DNA from: Desulfobulbaceae bacterium DB1
GTDB taxonomy: Bacteria > Desulfobacterota > Desulfobulbia > Desulfobulbales > SURF-16
Assembly (NCBI GenBank): GCA_001914235.1
Contig: MQUF01000011.1
Coordinates: forward strand, 80,801-144,800
Length of the DNA stretch: 64,000 nucleotides
Direction: 5' to 3'
This document shows positions 42,482 to 52,464 of this stretch, in pieces (positions within the stretch are counted from its first letter, which is position 1; the number at the start of each line of letters is the position of its first letter). A model generated the notes under the pieces. The model was not told where the DNA came from, made no database searches, and saw only the letters and a list, made by a program, of their open reading frames with translations. The translations under genes were made by a program, and so were the position numbers.

Positions 42482-43411
42482 ATGAAAACAAAACAAACCA
42501 ACCCGACCAATATGACCAACCAGACCAATAAAACCATTCTAGCCGCCTTCTGCCTGTCTTTTCTCCTCTTTGGCCCTGCACATACGTTCGCGGCCGAATT
42601 TGACGGCAAACTGAAGGAAGTAAAAATTACAGATGCGGCGGGGATAAATCAGCCGCCTACTGCTGTTATTAATTACACCCAGGATGGTGACACTTTCACT
42701 TTTGATGCCAGTGGGTCAAATGATTCTGATGGGAGTATTACTGAGTATAAATGGAATTTTGGAGATGGGAATATAGCCTTTGGGGCAAATGTTAACCATT
42801 CCTACGCAGATACGCAAAAGAGTTACGATGTCACAATGACGGTAACGGATGACAAGAACGGCATTGCTATGGAGCAAATACAAGTCGTTCCGGGTGGAAT
42901 TATGGATCAATTCCTTACTGATACCAGCGCCAACTACACGGCCATCTCTGGCGCTCTTTCGGTTTCCGCCGAGGTTGCACATGGCAAGTTATGGAGTCAT
43001 ACTATTGCATATCACAATACGGCCCTTGCCACGCCAAATCATTGGATCCAGGCAGATGTCGTTTATAGTGGGTTTATAGACAGTGGTGGGCTTGCTATCA
43101 GAATAAATCCCGCCACAAAGACAGGCTACAGAGTGTCGTTTGGCGCAGGAAGGATCAATCTTGAAAAATTTGTTGGTTCACAAGTAACCTGGCTGGCTTT
43201 ATACGATGGGAAATATCCTGCTGGAAAATATACGGTGAAGGTGGTGGTGGTTGGAAACCGCATTACGGTATCAGTTAATGGTATTTTGCGCATCACCAAA
43301 GATGACGGAACCTATTTACAAGGACTAAATGTGGGGCCATACTTTTCGCGAGGCAACGTAAATTCAGATGTAACGGTTGACAATCTTATGGCCGGGGGCA
43401 TCACTCCTTAA
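42482..43411 (+). CDS. Secreted protein with one PKD domain
   Basis: 309 residues. The N-terminus MKTKQTNPTNMTNQTNKT is encoded by the ACCAAT-type repeat, then a signal peptide (ILAAFCLSFLLFGPAHTFA). PKD domain about 55-140 (DASGSNDSDGSITEYKWNFGDGN shown only in part, VTMTVTDD). The C-terminal 165 residues look like a concanavalin-type beta sandwich (ISGALSVSAEVAHGK, YRVSFGAGRINLEKF, YTVKVVVVGNRITVSVNG). It is probably an extracellular carbohydrate-binding or adhesion protein. Confidence 0.65.
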   Translation: MKTKQTNPTNMTNQTNKTILAAFCLSFLLFGPAHTFAAEFDGKLKEVKITDAAGINQPPTAVINYTQDGDTFTFDASGSNDSDGSITEYKWNFGDGNIAFGANVNHSYADTQKSYDVTMTVTDDKNGIAMEQIQVVPGGIMDQFLTDTSANYTAISGALSVSAEVAHGKLWSHTIAYHNTALATPNHWIQADVVYSGFIDSGGLAIRINPATKTGYRVSFGAGRINLEKFVGSQVTWLALYDGKYPAGKYTVKVVVVGNRITVSVNGILRITKDDGTYLQGLNVGPYFSRGNVNSDVTVDNLMAGGITP

Positions 43412-43447
43412 TCTAATTATAAGGAAAAACAAACAAAGCAGTTCGTA

Positions 43448-43700
43448 TCAGTGACTATTACCTTTTTCGTTACGGTTGAGGGCACACCATAGCATGGCCT
43501 CGGCACTAGGGAAATAGATGCCGCCCCATAACTTTTTGCGCAGATAAGGAAAATCCTCAAACAATTTGCCCGATGAACGACTTCTTATCCGACGCATTAT
43601 TTCTTTCGGGGCCATTGCGTGTGGGGGGATACAAAAAATATGCACAGATCCTTACTGACTACGTTTTTGACTCCCGCATCGAGATTCCATAGCACTTCCT
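43448..43700 (-). pseudogene. IS200-type TnpA remnant
   Basis: Minus-strand fragments read HIFCIPPHAMAPKEIMRRI and RSRSSGKLFEDFPYLRKKLWGG, which match the middle of REP/IS200-type tyrosine transposases (usually ...IPPH...RLKGRSS...FP.LRK..WG..). Frameshifts occur on both sides and the catalytic Tyr region is lost. Nothing else is seen in the 387-base gap 43412-43798. Confidence 0.6.
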
Positions 43701-43798
43701 TATTTGGAGATATTATACACCACCTATTGGGAGTGATAAATCTACCCACAAAAGGCGGAGGCCTAAACTTTTTTTGAAACCAGTTAGGAGAGCAATAC

Positions 43799-46438
43799 AT
43801 GGAAACGCTTAACAAAAAATTGACTATTATATCTCTTGTTTACTTAACCATGATTTTTTTTGCTATTCCACAGTTCGCTTTTGGTGTGGAGGAAAATCTA
43901 GATGAAATTTTTTCTCGAAAAACAAGACAGATTACAAATAGTTACCCCCATGAAACTCTTGAGGACAAATTAAACAGCTATATATGGCAGCCAGAAACAC
44001 TACAATATAATGATATTCAAACAGGAGCAGAAGTTTGGAGAATGACTTCCGGAGCCAAACATTGGAACGCCTATTTGAACGATATCTCACTCAGCATCTG
44101 GAGTGCCGATGGCAAGATGATGGTCCTCACATCTACACGACCGACTCAGACTTTCAATTATACCCCCTCATTGGCTAGGCCACGATACATGATCGTCAAT
44201 ACCGATGGAACGAAACTAAGGATGATTCCCGATGCTCCCAATAGGGTTTACAACGATAAGTTTCACTGGTCTCCGGCACTTTCCGATGTCTATTACTCTT
44301 TTGGTAGCACACTTGGGGGTCAAACTAGGTTTGCCGAAGACACGCTATATAAAGTTGTGGTTAGTGATATAGGCACAACGTCTTCAGCCTTGTTGGATTT
44401 TAATGTTAATGCGAAAATTGATAAATTGATTAGTGCTGACGGTAAAAAGATTTTGGCGGTGGGCTACACGCCTTTATGGTACTCAACTCCAAGGTACTAC
44501 CCAGCTGTTATTTATCCAGAACCGGCCTCGAATGTGATAGACAGCGATGGGTGGAGTTTTAATATTTTTGGTGATTCTGACTATGGATACATGCCTGATT
44601 ACACCAATTCAGCAATATCCACGAAGATCACAGGTGAAAATAACGACATCACTTTTACAGCAAACGGGGTTGTTACTGATGGGGCTGTTTCTGTGCAGTA
44701 CCTTGCAGGCGGTACGGCTGGTAGCGAAAGTATCTCAGTTAGTGCTTCTGGGGATATAACAGTTGCTGTAGAATCAGGAATTTCAACTGCTGCACAAGTT
44801 AAGTCTGCGTTGGAAAAAAATGCACAGGCAATGGACTTGATATCTGTCTCATATAGTGGCACAGATGACGGGTCTGGTGCTGTTATAGCAACCAGTAAGT
44901 ATATAATATCCTGGGTTTCTCACGATGCGTTTTTGCCTGGAAATGGTGATTGGGCAATGATCTTGCCTGAGTCTACCACAGTAAGTACCTTCGCATGGTT
45001 TAAAGTAGCCAGCCAAGGGTCGGCTTCTGACGGTGGGCCGCTATGGACTGGTGCCGAAGGCACTCCGCCAACCTTCGGTGAGATATGGCCGGAGAATGTT
45101 CGACTAGGAGGAACAAAGCAAGACCCATGGGATTGTGGTGGTTACTGGTCACATCCGGCTTTTGATAGATGGGGAAGATATGTAGCATTTGCGGATAACA
45201 CCGGACCATTGGTTTCAGGTGGTGGTAATGTCTATGATTATAAAAATCATGAGTATGAAGTTCACGGCGATGTGTCTACATCAAGAAGTGGTGTATATCA
45301 CCCTCAACACACTGATTGGTCTTCCTTTTCTGATTGGGTTGCCTTCAGTGATGAAAAGTGGGGTGTCTCACAAGCAGAAAGCAATCTCACCCGCCAGATA
45401 TTTATTTACAAGCATAATGCTGCTCCTGTGGAAAATGACACCTGGCGGCCAGTAGCCTCTACGCATTCTAGGTATAACTGGTTTACCTCCCCGGATACCG
45501 CATATATAAGTGCAGATTACAACACATTACCCAGGCCGACACAGAGCCCTGATGGGACCAAGATCTCCTTTGTCTCGTCGTTTTTAAATCCTCTTTCGTC
45601 TGAAACCAGAGATGATGCCCCTGATACTTTCTGGGCGGTGGCTTACTATCCACACCCACCTGAAATCTCAAATGTAACCGCGAGTAATGGAACAGTTACA
45701 GTACAGTTTGATTGGCGCTTAAATACTTTAACACCACGAGGGTATACGAATAGAGGTTGGCCTGATGAAGAAACGAACGCCCCTCCCGCGCCTCGGGAGA
45801 CTAATTATTTTAGACTCTGGCGTTCATCTGATAATTCTACATGGACTCCGATAGATACAGTAAAAGCAAACTCGTTTGAAAAATTTGATTATGCAAATGG
45901 TGGCATAAAAGCTGGACAAAACCCCTACTGGACAATTACTGACACACCGCCTACATCGAACGGATTATATTACTATGCTGTTACTGCTATTGAACATTCG
46001 GGACTTGAATCAAGGACGCTAAGCAACATCTATGCAATCAGCTTGTCAGACGGGGCAGGTATAGGTGCTCAGTGGGCCAATTACCCCAATGATCCCAAGG
46101 GGGTTTCAAAATTCTACACCAATTACAATCCAAGCAATACAACTTTGATACGATATTATAATATATATGCAAAAGATGGCAACGCTCCAACAATAAGCAT
46201 TCAATGCAGGATAGCCTCAATATCCGCTGGTGTTTTTACAGGGTATATTGATTGGCTTGGAAATCCTGATGGCTCTACACAATATATTATAACAGCAGTA
46301 GACACTCAAGGTAATGAGTCTGCTGGCCTTCCCACAGAATATCACCATAAAAAATTTCCTGCTACTGCGAATGGCCAGTACCTTGTAAAACTAAAGATCA
46401 GTCCTACAATTAAAACAGGAAGATACCTGAATCAGTAA
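43799..46438 (+). CDS. Large secreted beta-propeller/FN3 protein, unknown function
   Basis: 879 residues; AGGAG precedes the ATG. A signal peptide (about 8-30) is followed by a long beta-rich region with TolB/oligogalacturonide-lyase-like propeller motifs (SIWSADGKMMVLTSTRP, HFWSPALSDVYY-like, FSDWVAFSDEKWG, SPDGTKISFVSS) and two C-terminal FN3-like domains (NYFRLWRSSDNSTWTPIDT and YYAVTAIEHSGLES). An insert around residues 275-370 has a Ser/Gly/Thr-rich segment. The AT-rich codon usage differs from the 1-30 kb block, suggesting transfer. The exact substrate or role is not evident. Confidence 0.6.
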   Translation: METLNKKLTIISLVYLTMIFFAIPQFAFGVEENLDEIFSRKTRQITNSYPHETLEDKLNSYIWQPETLQYNDIQTGAEVWRMTSGAKHWNAYLNDISLSIWSADGKMMVLTSTRPTQTFNYTPSLARPRYMIVNTDGTKLRMIPDAPNRVYNDKFHWSPALSDVYYSFGSTLGGQTRFAEDTLYKVVVSDIGTTSSALLDFNVNAKIDKLISADGKKILAVGYTPLWYSTPRYYPAVIYPEPASNVIDSDGWSFNIFGDSDYGYMPDYTNSAISTKITGENNDITFTANGVVTDGAVSVQYLAGGTAGSESISVSASGDITVAVESGISTAAQVKSALEKNAQAMDLISVSYSGTDDGSGAVIATSKYIISWVSHDAFLPGNGDWAMILPESTTVSTFAWFKVASQGSASDGGPLWTGAEGTPPTFGEIWPENVRLGGTKQDPWDCGGYWSHPAFDRWGRYVAFADNTGPLVSGGGNVYDYKNHEYEVHGDVSTSRSGVYHPQHTDWSSFSDWVAFSDEKWGVSQAESNLTRQIFIYKHNAAPVENDTWRPVASTHSRYNWFTSPDTAYISADYNTLPRPTQSPDGTKISFVSSFLNPLSSETRDDAPDTFWAVAYYPHPPEISNVTASNGTVTVQFDWRLNTLTPRGYTNRGWPDEETNAPPAPRETNYFRLWRSSDNSTWTPIDTVKANSFEKFDYANGGIKAGQNPYWTITDTPPTSNGLYYYAVTAIEHSGLESRTLSNIYAISLSDGAGIGAQWANYPNDPKGVSKFYTNYNPSNTTLIRYYNIYAKDGNAPTISIQCRIASISAGVFTGYIDWLGNPDGSTQYIITAVDTQGNESAGLPTEYHHKKFPATANGQYLVKLKISPTIKTGRYLNQ

Positions 46439-46451
46439 AGCCATAACCCAT

Positions 46452-46536
46452 AAAAGCAGTATTTGGTTCCTGGCGCACATTTTTTTGTTTGGCGCAGCTC
46501 TCGAAGCTGCCGATTATACATGATTACGGCATAATC
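46452..46536. repeat. Two-hairpin repeat, copy 1
   Basis: An 85-base element with the hairpin GCAGCT-CTCGA-AGCTGC and a second GATTAT...ATAATC stem. A second copy is at 52254-52338 with roughly 80 percent identity by eye. Both lie about 130-200 bases from an IS1380-type remnant. Confidence 0.6.
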
Positions 46537-46704
46537 GAGGCTTCCTCGAACAACAGATATTTACTTGAAATATCAATGAAAAAATTGAGCATTTAATGGT
46601 AAAGTGTGCAAGAAAAAGCGGTATTTTCCCCTAAAATCTTTGCACATGACTGCCCAGCGAATGTACCAAAAACAGAATTGCAAAAAACAGTATCTTGACA
46701 ACTT

Positions 46705-47655
46705 CCTGAATCCGTGAGGTATCCCGGATTCTCCCTAAAAATTGTGGGGCGCGAAAAAATTTCAACACCGCGACCGCCAGAAATTTATATATTGCCAGCA
46801 TATTGCTGGTAAATTGGGACATCGTCCCCGTTGTTCTTTGAAAAATTGCTATATTTGCCTGTTTTTAGGCGTATTTTCCCGGCAGGGCCTGCTGTTCAGC
46901 CACTTTCCGGCAAATTTCTCTTCTGTTCTTGCATTAGCCAAAGGCAAGCCGGTTATAAACGGCCTGAAACGAGTCAAATGCGCAACAGTGGCGGCTGAAC
47001 CGCAGCTTCAGTTTCCTGCCGGTCTCAATCAGTCTGGCTGCACGGTACATGAGTTCCTGAATAACGGTACGAATTCTCCTGCGCTTTGCCGAGTGGCGCA
47101 CTGGTGAGCGATCACCGAGAAGGCCAAGCTGGCCGATAAACCGCAAGATGTTATAAGCCAAGCCGGCCAAGGACATGATCAAGGAATTGGTCGCAAATTT
47201 TCCCGAAGGCAACCGCTCAAGTGATTCGGCATGTTCATCGAGACGCTGCCGCAGCCGTTCCGCCGATGGGACATTTTTAATACCGAGGGATTGCCGGAAA
47301 TAGGTGTCATTTCGCATGGCGGAAATGGCTTCATAATCGCTCTTGCCCAGACAAAGAAGCCCGAGAAAACTGCGCACGATATCAGTATGCGAAACAACAT
47401 CGTTGCCTTTCATTTTCTTGCTGATCTGCAATGGTAACCCGCTGTAACGGTTTATGCACAACCCAACCAGAGCCAATCCGGAGTGGCTGGTATAAAATTC
47501 GTCGTCAGATTGTTCGAAGGTAAAGCGTTTCATGTTTTTTTCACCTGCTGAGTGCGTTTTTATAACAGGTGAATATTGCAATATTTTTATATAAATTTCA
47601 ACACGTTAATTGGTCACATTGGTACTTTTTACTGCAACTCCGTCACGGATTGAGG
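46705..47655 (-). mobile_element. Internally deleted IS1380-type element
   Basis: The ends match as inverted repeats: CCTGAATCCGTGA at 46705 and, as complement, CCTCAATCCGTGA at 47655. The length is 951 bases, well short of a usual IS1380 element of about 1.6-1.7 kb, because the middle of the transposase is missing. Confidence 0.7.
46934..47581 (-). pseudogene. IS1380 transposase with internal deletion
   Basis: The natural start is ATG at about 47533 (MKRFTFEQSDDEFYTSHSG). The N-terminal third runs to RLRQRLDEHAE, then jumps directly to a C-terminal segment (SLERLPSGKFATNSLIMSLA...LIQELMYRAARLIETGRKLKL). The catalytic core between them is gone, so it cannot be active. Compare 52465-53248, which keeps the part missing here. 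Confidence 0.75.
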
Positions 47656-47795
47656 GATTTGAAAAAATAAATGCCGTATCCTGTTGGAACCTGTTCGCCA
47701 AAATTTAAATTCCAACAAAAAAGGCACATTCTGAAAATGACTGAAGTTCGGTTGTAATCCCGAAATTATTTTATTGGAACACCAGAATTGACTAT

Positions 47796-49296
47796 CAGCC
47801 CGTTGAAAAACCCTGTTGTGGCCATTGATTGAGATTGAATGAATCGGCCGATCGGGTAAAATGTCGTGACAACTCATCACACAACAGGGGTTTTTCTTCA
47901 TGGCCATCGGTAAACGCAAAAAACATAAACAGCTCCCGCTCTGGATCGCCCATAGCGACCTGGCCCCACGCGGTGGCCATCCCTTTTACACCCGCCTCAA
48001 CCGTCTTTTTGATGACGATGGATTTGACGTCTGGCTGGAACAGGAATGTGCCCCCTTTTTCTCGGAAGCAGGTCGTCCCTCGATTCCTCCAGGTGTCTAC
48101 TTCCGCATGCTCTTTGTCGGCTACCTGGAAGGGTTTCAGTCCGAACGCAGCATTGCCTGGCATTGCAGTGACAGGATGTCGTTGCGGGAGTTCCTCGGCT
48201 ATCAGATTCACGAAAAAACGCCGGATCATTCAAGTTTCACCATCTGGCGGCAACGATTGCCGCTGGAGCTGTACACCAAGGTTTTCCAGCGTATCCTCTG
48301 CATTGTCCATCAACACGGGCTGATCGATGCATACGCGACTGGTGTCGACTCGACAACCATTGAAGCCAATGCCTCTCTGCGGCGTCTGGCGCGAAAAGAT
48401 ACCGGTTCCTCCTACACCGACTATGTCAAAACGTTGATGCGCGAGGCAGGTCAAGAGCCAGGTGATGCCGCCGACGTTGCCCGTTTCGACAGGAAACGCA
48501 CAGGCAAGAAACTTTCCAATCGCGAGTGGCAATCGGAAACCGATCCCGACGCCCGTATCGCCAAGATGAAGAATGGCACGACCCATCTTGCCTACAAGGC
48601 GGAACATGCGGTCGATCTTGCCACCGGGGCCATGCTGGGCGTCGTGGTGCATCCGGCTGATCAGGGCGATACGGCAAGCATCGAGGAGACGCTGGAACAA
48701 GTCGAGGAGAACCTTGCCGTTCTCGGTGACGAAGCGCCGGAACTGCTGTGCGTGGTTACCGACAAAGGATACCACAAGGCGGAGTTGATCAGGAAACTCA
48801 ATGCCGACAAAGGGATCACCACCTACATTCCGGAGCGGCAGAGCGAACAGAGACGAAGTTGGCATGGCGACAAAGAGGCCTGCCGGGAATTTCACGGCAA
48901 TCGCCGCCGCACTCGGGGAGACCACGGAAAACAGTTGTCCCGTCGGCGTTCCGAGATTGTGGAACGAAGTTTTGCCATGCTCAAGCGAGGTGGCAATCTT
49001 GCCCGGATGACGCTTCGCGGTCTGGAAAATGTCAGTAAACGCTACCTGATTCATGCCGCTGCCTACAATTTGGGACTTCTCATGCGGGTAATCTTTGGAC
49101 AGGGCACCCCGAAAGGGATGGCCGATGTCCTGCGGCGTCTTATTTTGGGTATTTTTGCCATTTTTGCCACTGTTTTTGCCCTGCTACTGCCCGAAATATT
49201 GATCAGGCAGAGGTCTTTTTTGAAAATGACGGACTTTTCATACGGCTGTCGGTTGCGGCCGCTGTTTTCCGAAATTTAAGTTTTTTCAACGGGCTG
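47796..49296 (+). mobile_element. IS1182-type element, copy 1
   Basis: 1501 bases with inverted ends CAGCCCGTTGAAAAA and TTTTTCAACGGGCTG. A perfect 4-base target duplication CTAT flanks it (47792-47795 and 49297-49300). A second apparently identical copy lies 7401 bases downstream. Confidence 0.85.
47900..49279 (+). CDS. IS1182-type DDE transposase (copy 1)
   Basis: 459 residues: MAIGKRKKHKQLPLWIAHSD at the start, N-terminal HTH-like region (FRMLFVGYLEGFQSERSIAW), catalytic region with GVDSTTIEANAS (first Asp), VVTDKGYHKAE (second Asp) and SRRRSEIVERSFAMLKRGGN (Glu). It appears complete and potentially active. Its neighbouring strand carries long but non-coding shadow frames. Confidence 0.85.
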   Translation: MAIGKRKKHKQLPLWIAHSDLAPRGGHPFYTRLNRLFDDDGFDVWLEQECAPFFSEAGRPSIPPGVYFRMLFVGYLEGFQSERSIAWHCSDRMSLREFLGYQIHEKTPDHSSFTIWRQRLPLELYTKVFQRILCIVHQHGLIDAYATGVDSTTIEANASLRRLARKDTGSSYTDYVKTLMREAGQEPGDAADVARFDRKRTGKKLSNREWQSETDPDARIAKMKNGTTHLAYKAEHAVDLATGAMLGVVVHPADQGDTASIEETLEQVEENLAVLGDEAPELLCVVTDKGYHKAELIRKLNADKGITTYIPERQSEQRRSWHGDKEACREFHGNRRRTRGDHGKQLSRRRSEIVERSFAMLKRGGNLARMTLRGLENVSKRYLIHAAAYNLGLLMRVIFGQGTPKGMADVLRRLILGIFAIFATVFALLLPEILIRQRSFLKMTDFSYGCRLRPLFSEI

Positions 49297-49337
49297 CTAT
49301 AACTCCAGAAACTTGAGTTTAATTTCACGACTCCAAT

Positions 49338-50645
49338 ATGCCTCCTATTCCAACTAAAAATTTGTTTAGTAGCCCTCCTGACGTCATGGGTTCAGTCAAA
49401 ACTAGTTACGACAAAAAGTCCAACTCGTTATTGATAATACTCTGTTGGTATATTTTTTTACTTACCGAGCGACCATGGGAATCTATTTCCTATTTGCACG
49501 ATTTACGTATCCAGTTCATTTATGCCATATTCATGATACTTGTAGCAGCATTCTCTGGTCGATTGATTATAGTAAAAGCTAATACCAACAAATGGGTCCT
49601 GGGACTGCTTGGGCTCCACTTCATACTTGCGCCTTTTGCCTTTTCTCCTGCGAGTGCAATAGATACAGGAATTGAATATGCTAAAATAGTCTTACTCTAC
49701 ATTTTGCTTGTTTCCTCTGTGGAGACAAAAGAAGATTTAAAACTTATCTTGAAGGCTTTTGTCTTGAGCATGCTGTTTTACTCGCTTCACTCTCTTTGGG
49801 AGTTTCACAATGGACGACACGAATGGAGGATGGGGATCGTACGAATGATAGGGGTCGGAGACGCCTACAGTAACCCGAACGGATTTGCTGCAAGCCTGAC
49901 ATTGGCAATGCCTTTTGCCTATCTTCTTGCACGCTTTGAACAGACTAAGTACCTCCGACGTCTTTATTATGGCTATTTGGTGCTTGCCCCTATTTGTATT
50001 GTGTTGACAGGCTCTCGCACCGGTTTTGTCGCAATGTTGCTATGCTTCATGCTCCAAGTATTTCGTTTCAAAGGATTGAAGAAATTCTTTATTCTAGTTT
50101 TCCTCGTTGTTTTTATTATCGTCGGCTGGCAACTGATGCCGGAAGACAAACAACGAAGAATAGAGACACTTTGGAATGAAGATGCTGGGCCAGCGAACGC
50201 AAAGGAATCTGCCGAGGGAAGAATTGAAGGTTTCCTTGCAAGTTTGGAGATGTTCAAGCAGCACCCATTCACTGGCGTTGGTGCTGGCAAGGAAAATTTT
50301 ATCGGATATCGCACCTCGTTTATAGATGGTGTCGCTCTTCAGTCCCACAATCTATATGGAGAGGTAATAAGTCAGTTAGGAATTGGCGGAGCTTTTTTTC
50401 TGCTCGGACTCATCTGGTCGACCGTCAGAGGGTGTCTAGTTGCCAATCGTAACTTGGCTGAAAAAGGCGAATCAGGGTCTTTTTTTCAAGCGTTAGGTTT
50501 CACCATCATTGCCACATTAATTTTGTTGCTTTTATTTGGGGTGGGCGGGCATAATTTTTATAGACCTCTTTGGTTGATGCTAGCAGCGTGGTCTTCAAAT
50601 CTTCTAAAAATCAGCACTGTACCTCAAAGGCTTACGATTCGTTAG
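49338..50645 (+). CDS. O-antigen ligase / Wzy-type polymerase
   Basis: 435 residues with about 10-12 transmembrane segments. The Wzy_C-type periplasmic loop contains GSRTGFVAML (about 230), and EGRIEGFLASLEMFKQHPFTGVGAGKENF with SHNLYGEVISQLGIGG (about 300-355) are the diagnostic motifs (H-N after the large loop). It joins or polymerises polysaccharide units at the inner membrane. The last codons run into an IS3-like transposase remnant at 50637, so the natural C-terminus may have been altered. It lies between the two IS1182 copies. Confidence 0.8.
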   Translation: MPPIPTKNLFSSPPDVMGSVKTSYDKKSNSLLIILCWYIFLLTERPWESISYLHDLRIQFIYAIFMILVAAFSGRLIIVKANTNKWVLGLLGLHFILAPFAFSPASAIDTGIEYAKIVLLYILLVSSVETKEDLKLILKAFVLSMLFYSLHSLWEFHNGRHEWRMGIVRMIGVGDAYSNPNGFAASLTLAMPFAYLLARFEQTKYLRRLYYGYLVLAPICIVLTGSRTGFVAMLLCFMLQVFRFKGLKKFFILVFLVVFIIVGWQLMPEDKQRRIETLWNEDAGPANAKESAEGRIEGFLASLEMFKQHPFTGVGAGKENFIGYRTSFIDGVALQSHNLYGEVISQLGIGGAFFLLGLIWSTVRGCLVANRNLAEKGESGSFFQALGFTIIATLILLLLFGVGGHNFYRPLWLMLAAWSSNLLKISTVPQRLTIR

Positions 50646-50773
50646 CGGGAGCCAGAAAAGAACTCCGCAACTATTTTGGATTTTATAACAAACAGCGGCG
50701 CCACCAAGGACTTGGCAAAAAATTCCCAGAAGAAATCTACTGCGGAACATTACAACAAGAAAAAGCAGCATGA
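50637..50773 (+). pseudogene. C-terminal remnant of an IS3-family orfB
   Basis: ARKELRNYFGFYNKQRRHQG and LGKKFPEEIYCG match the extreme C-terminus of IS3-type integrase cores (YN..R.H..L....P). Only about 45 residues survive. The fragment abuts the O-antigen ligase gene, marking an old insertion or recombination. Confidence 0.65.
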
Positions 50774-50831
50774 TCCGGAGCAACTTGCCAATTAAAAACG
50801 GGCGGAAATTGCCCAACCAAACCGGTCCTCT

Positions 50832-52205
50832 TTAAAACGGACTCTCTAATTTTGAAATGCAAAAACGATACTTCCCCGAGGTTTCCGACTGTATAGTTTC
50901 GACAAATTCGATATCCCAACGCATTGTAACACCGAAGCGTTCACGTGCCAGCATCTCGACATCCTTAAGCGTTTGTTCGTTATAGGAATCACTTTTGACG
51001 AGGCGAAAAAGGATAGAGTCTATTTTATTCTGTACAATTTGCATCTGCTTAATGCCTGGCAAATGCATAGCAAAATTTTCAGTCAGGGATATCCCAGAGA
51101 TATAGTTTCCTTCAGGAGTGACCACATAATCAGCTACCCGCCCCTCAAGAGAACCCATAATCGGATACGTACACCCGCAGGGACAATCTCGCTTTACCGA
51201 AAGGCTCCCCACATCACCCACCTTATAACGGATAAATGGCATACCGTAGTTTGTTAAATCGGTAACTACGATCGCTCCTGGCTCACCGGGGGGAACAGGT
51301 TTGCCATCTCGAATGATTTCAACCACAAGGGTGTCCGAGTTGCAGTGCATGTTGCCCTCAGGGCACTGGCAAGCGATCAGGCTCACCTCTTCACAACCGT
51401 AGCGATTTGTGACCGGACAGCCAAAAACACCCTCTATTGTTCGCCGCTCAAAATCATGGAGGACCATACAAGTGCTAATGATACCGTGCGGATGAATTCC
51501 AGAAAGACCTCTCTGCTGCATAAAGCGCGCAAATAAATACAATGAATGGGCATGTCCGAAAAGAATCTTCGGAGGTTTTTTGCACAACGTCTTATGGAAG
51601 TGAAACATCTCCACTTCATTCATTTTGAGTGTATCAAGATAAATGAAGCGGTTAAGGATTAAGTTGCGCAGGTACATACGCCAATTGGCTTTATAGTCAG
51701 GGTTGCCCCAAATAGCACCAACCCTTTCTCCGATGTCCCAACCGGACCATCGGTCATAGGACATTGTTACAGCTCTTTTCCATTGCATACTCGCTTCATC
51801 AACAAAAAACTCTAAAGAAACTCCCGTTGATCCGGATGTTTTTCGAGGAACTAACTGACTGTAATCGAAATTTTTAGCCACCATTTGATTTCTATGGGCC
51901 CTGATATCATCCTTGGTAAGAAGAGGGATCTGTAAAAAATCCTCCCAAGTCTTGATAGAATTGGGGGAAATACGATGAGATTGAAAACGACCTGCGTAAA
52001 AATCAGACTGTTCAGTTGCATGTTTTAGGAGATTAATCAATCGCGCCCATTGATCGATGCTGACTTCGCTTTTCGAACGACTTTTGCTGACTTCTAGTTG
52101 TTTCAAATGTCGTAAATACGGTGTGTTTTCCTTTAATGCCCATAGCGGAGCAACAACCGTACGGATAAACCAAGCAGGCCAGCTGTTGTTATTTTGATGC
52201 TGCAT
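50832..52205 (-). CDS. CapK / PaaK-like adenylate-forming enzyme
   Basis: 457 residues. ANL-superfamily features: TSGSTGVSLEFF (phosphate-binding loop, about 123-134), RYGCEEV (about 269), YKVGDVGSL (about 316) and the C-terminal domain GKYRFCISK. Homologues in capsule clusters (CapK) and phenylacetate-CoA ligases activate carboxylic acids as AMP esters. CPCGCTYPIMG is a cysteine cluster typical of the CapK group. Its substrate here is unknown, but the flanking ligase and flippase place it in polysaccharide synthesis. Confidence 0.75.
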   Translation of the reverse strand: MQHQNNNSWPAWFIRTVVAPLWALKENTPYLRHLKQLEVSKSRSKSEVSIDQWARLINLLKHATEQSDFYAGRFQSHRISPNSIKTWEDFLQIPLLTKDDIRAHRNQMVAKNFDYSQLVPRKTSGSTGVSLEFFVDEASMQWKRAVTMSYDRWSGWDIGERVGAIWGNPDYKANWRMYLRNLILNRFIYLDTLKMNEVEMFHFHKTLCKKPPKILFGHAHSLYLFARFMQQRGLSGIHPHGIISTCMVLHDFERRTIEGVFGCPVTNRYGCEEVSLIACQCPEGNMHCNSDTLVVEIIRDGKPVPPGEPGAIVVTDLTNYGMPFIRYKVGDVGSLSVKRDCPCGCTYPIMGSLEGRVADYVVTPEGNYISGISLTENFAMHLPGIKQMQIVQNKIDSILFRLVKSDSYNEQTLKDVEMLARERFGVTMRWDIEFVETIQSETSGKYRFCISKLESPF

Positions 52206-52253
52206 AAAGAACCTCCTCTAACTGAATCCTAAATCAGTGACGCCATATCCTGC

Positions 52254-52338
52254 AAAAGCAGCATGTGGCTCCTAACGCACATTTTTTTGTCTGGAGCAGC
52301 TCTCGAAGTTGCCGATTATGCCTGATTACAGCATAATT
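52254..52338. repeat. Two-hairpin repeat, copy 2
   Basis: Partner of 46452-46536: shares CGCACATTTTTTTGT, GCAGCTCTCGAAG and GCCGATTAT. The stem GCAGCT/AGTTGC keeps pairing through a G-T wobble, so the fold is conserved while sequence drifts. Confidence 0.6.
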
Positions 52339-52464
52339 GTTGACGATCCTTGAAAATCTGACGAAAAATTCCGTTTACAAGACGCACTTATCTTTGCCTC
52401 CTTTGCAAATTTAAAATGGAGGCATCATGACTTGTTCTCATCAGTTTGAAAAGATGGGGTTTAA

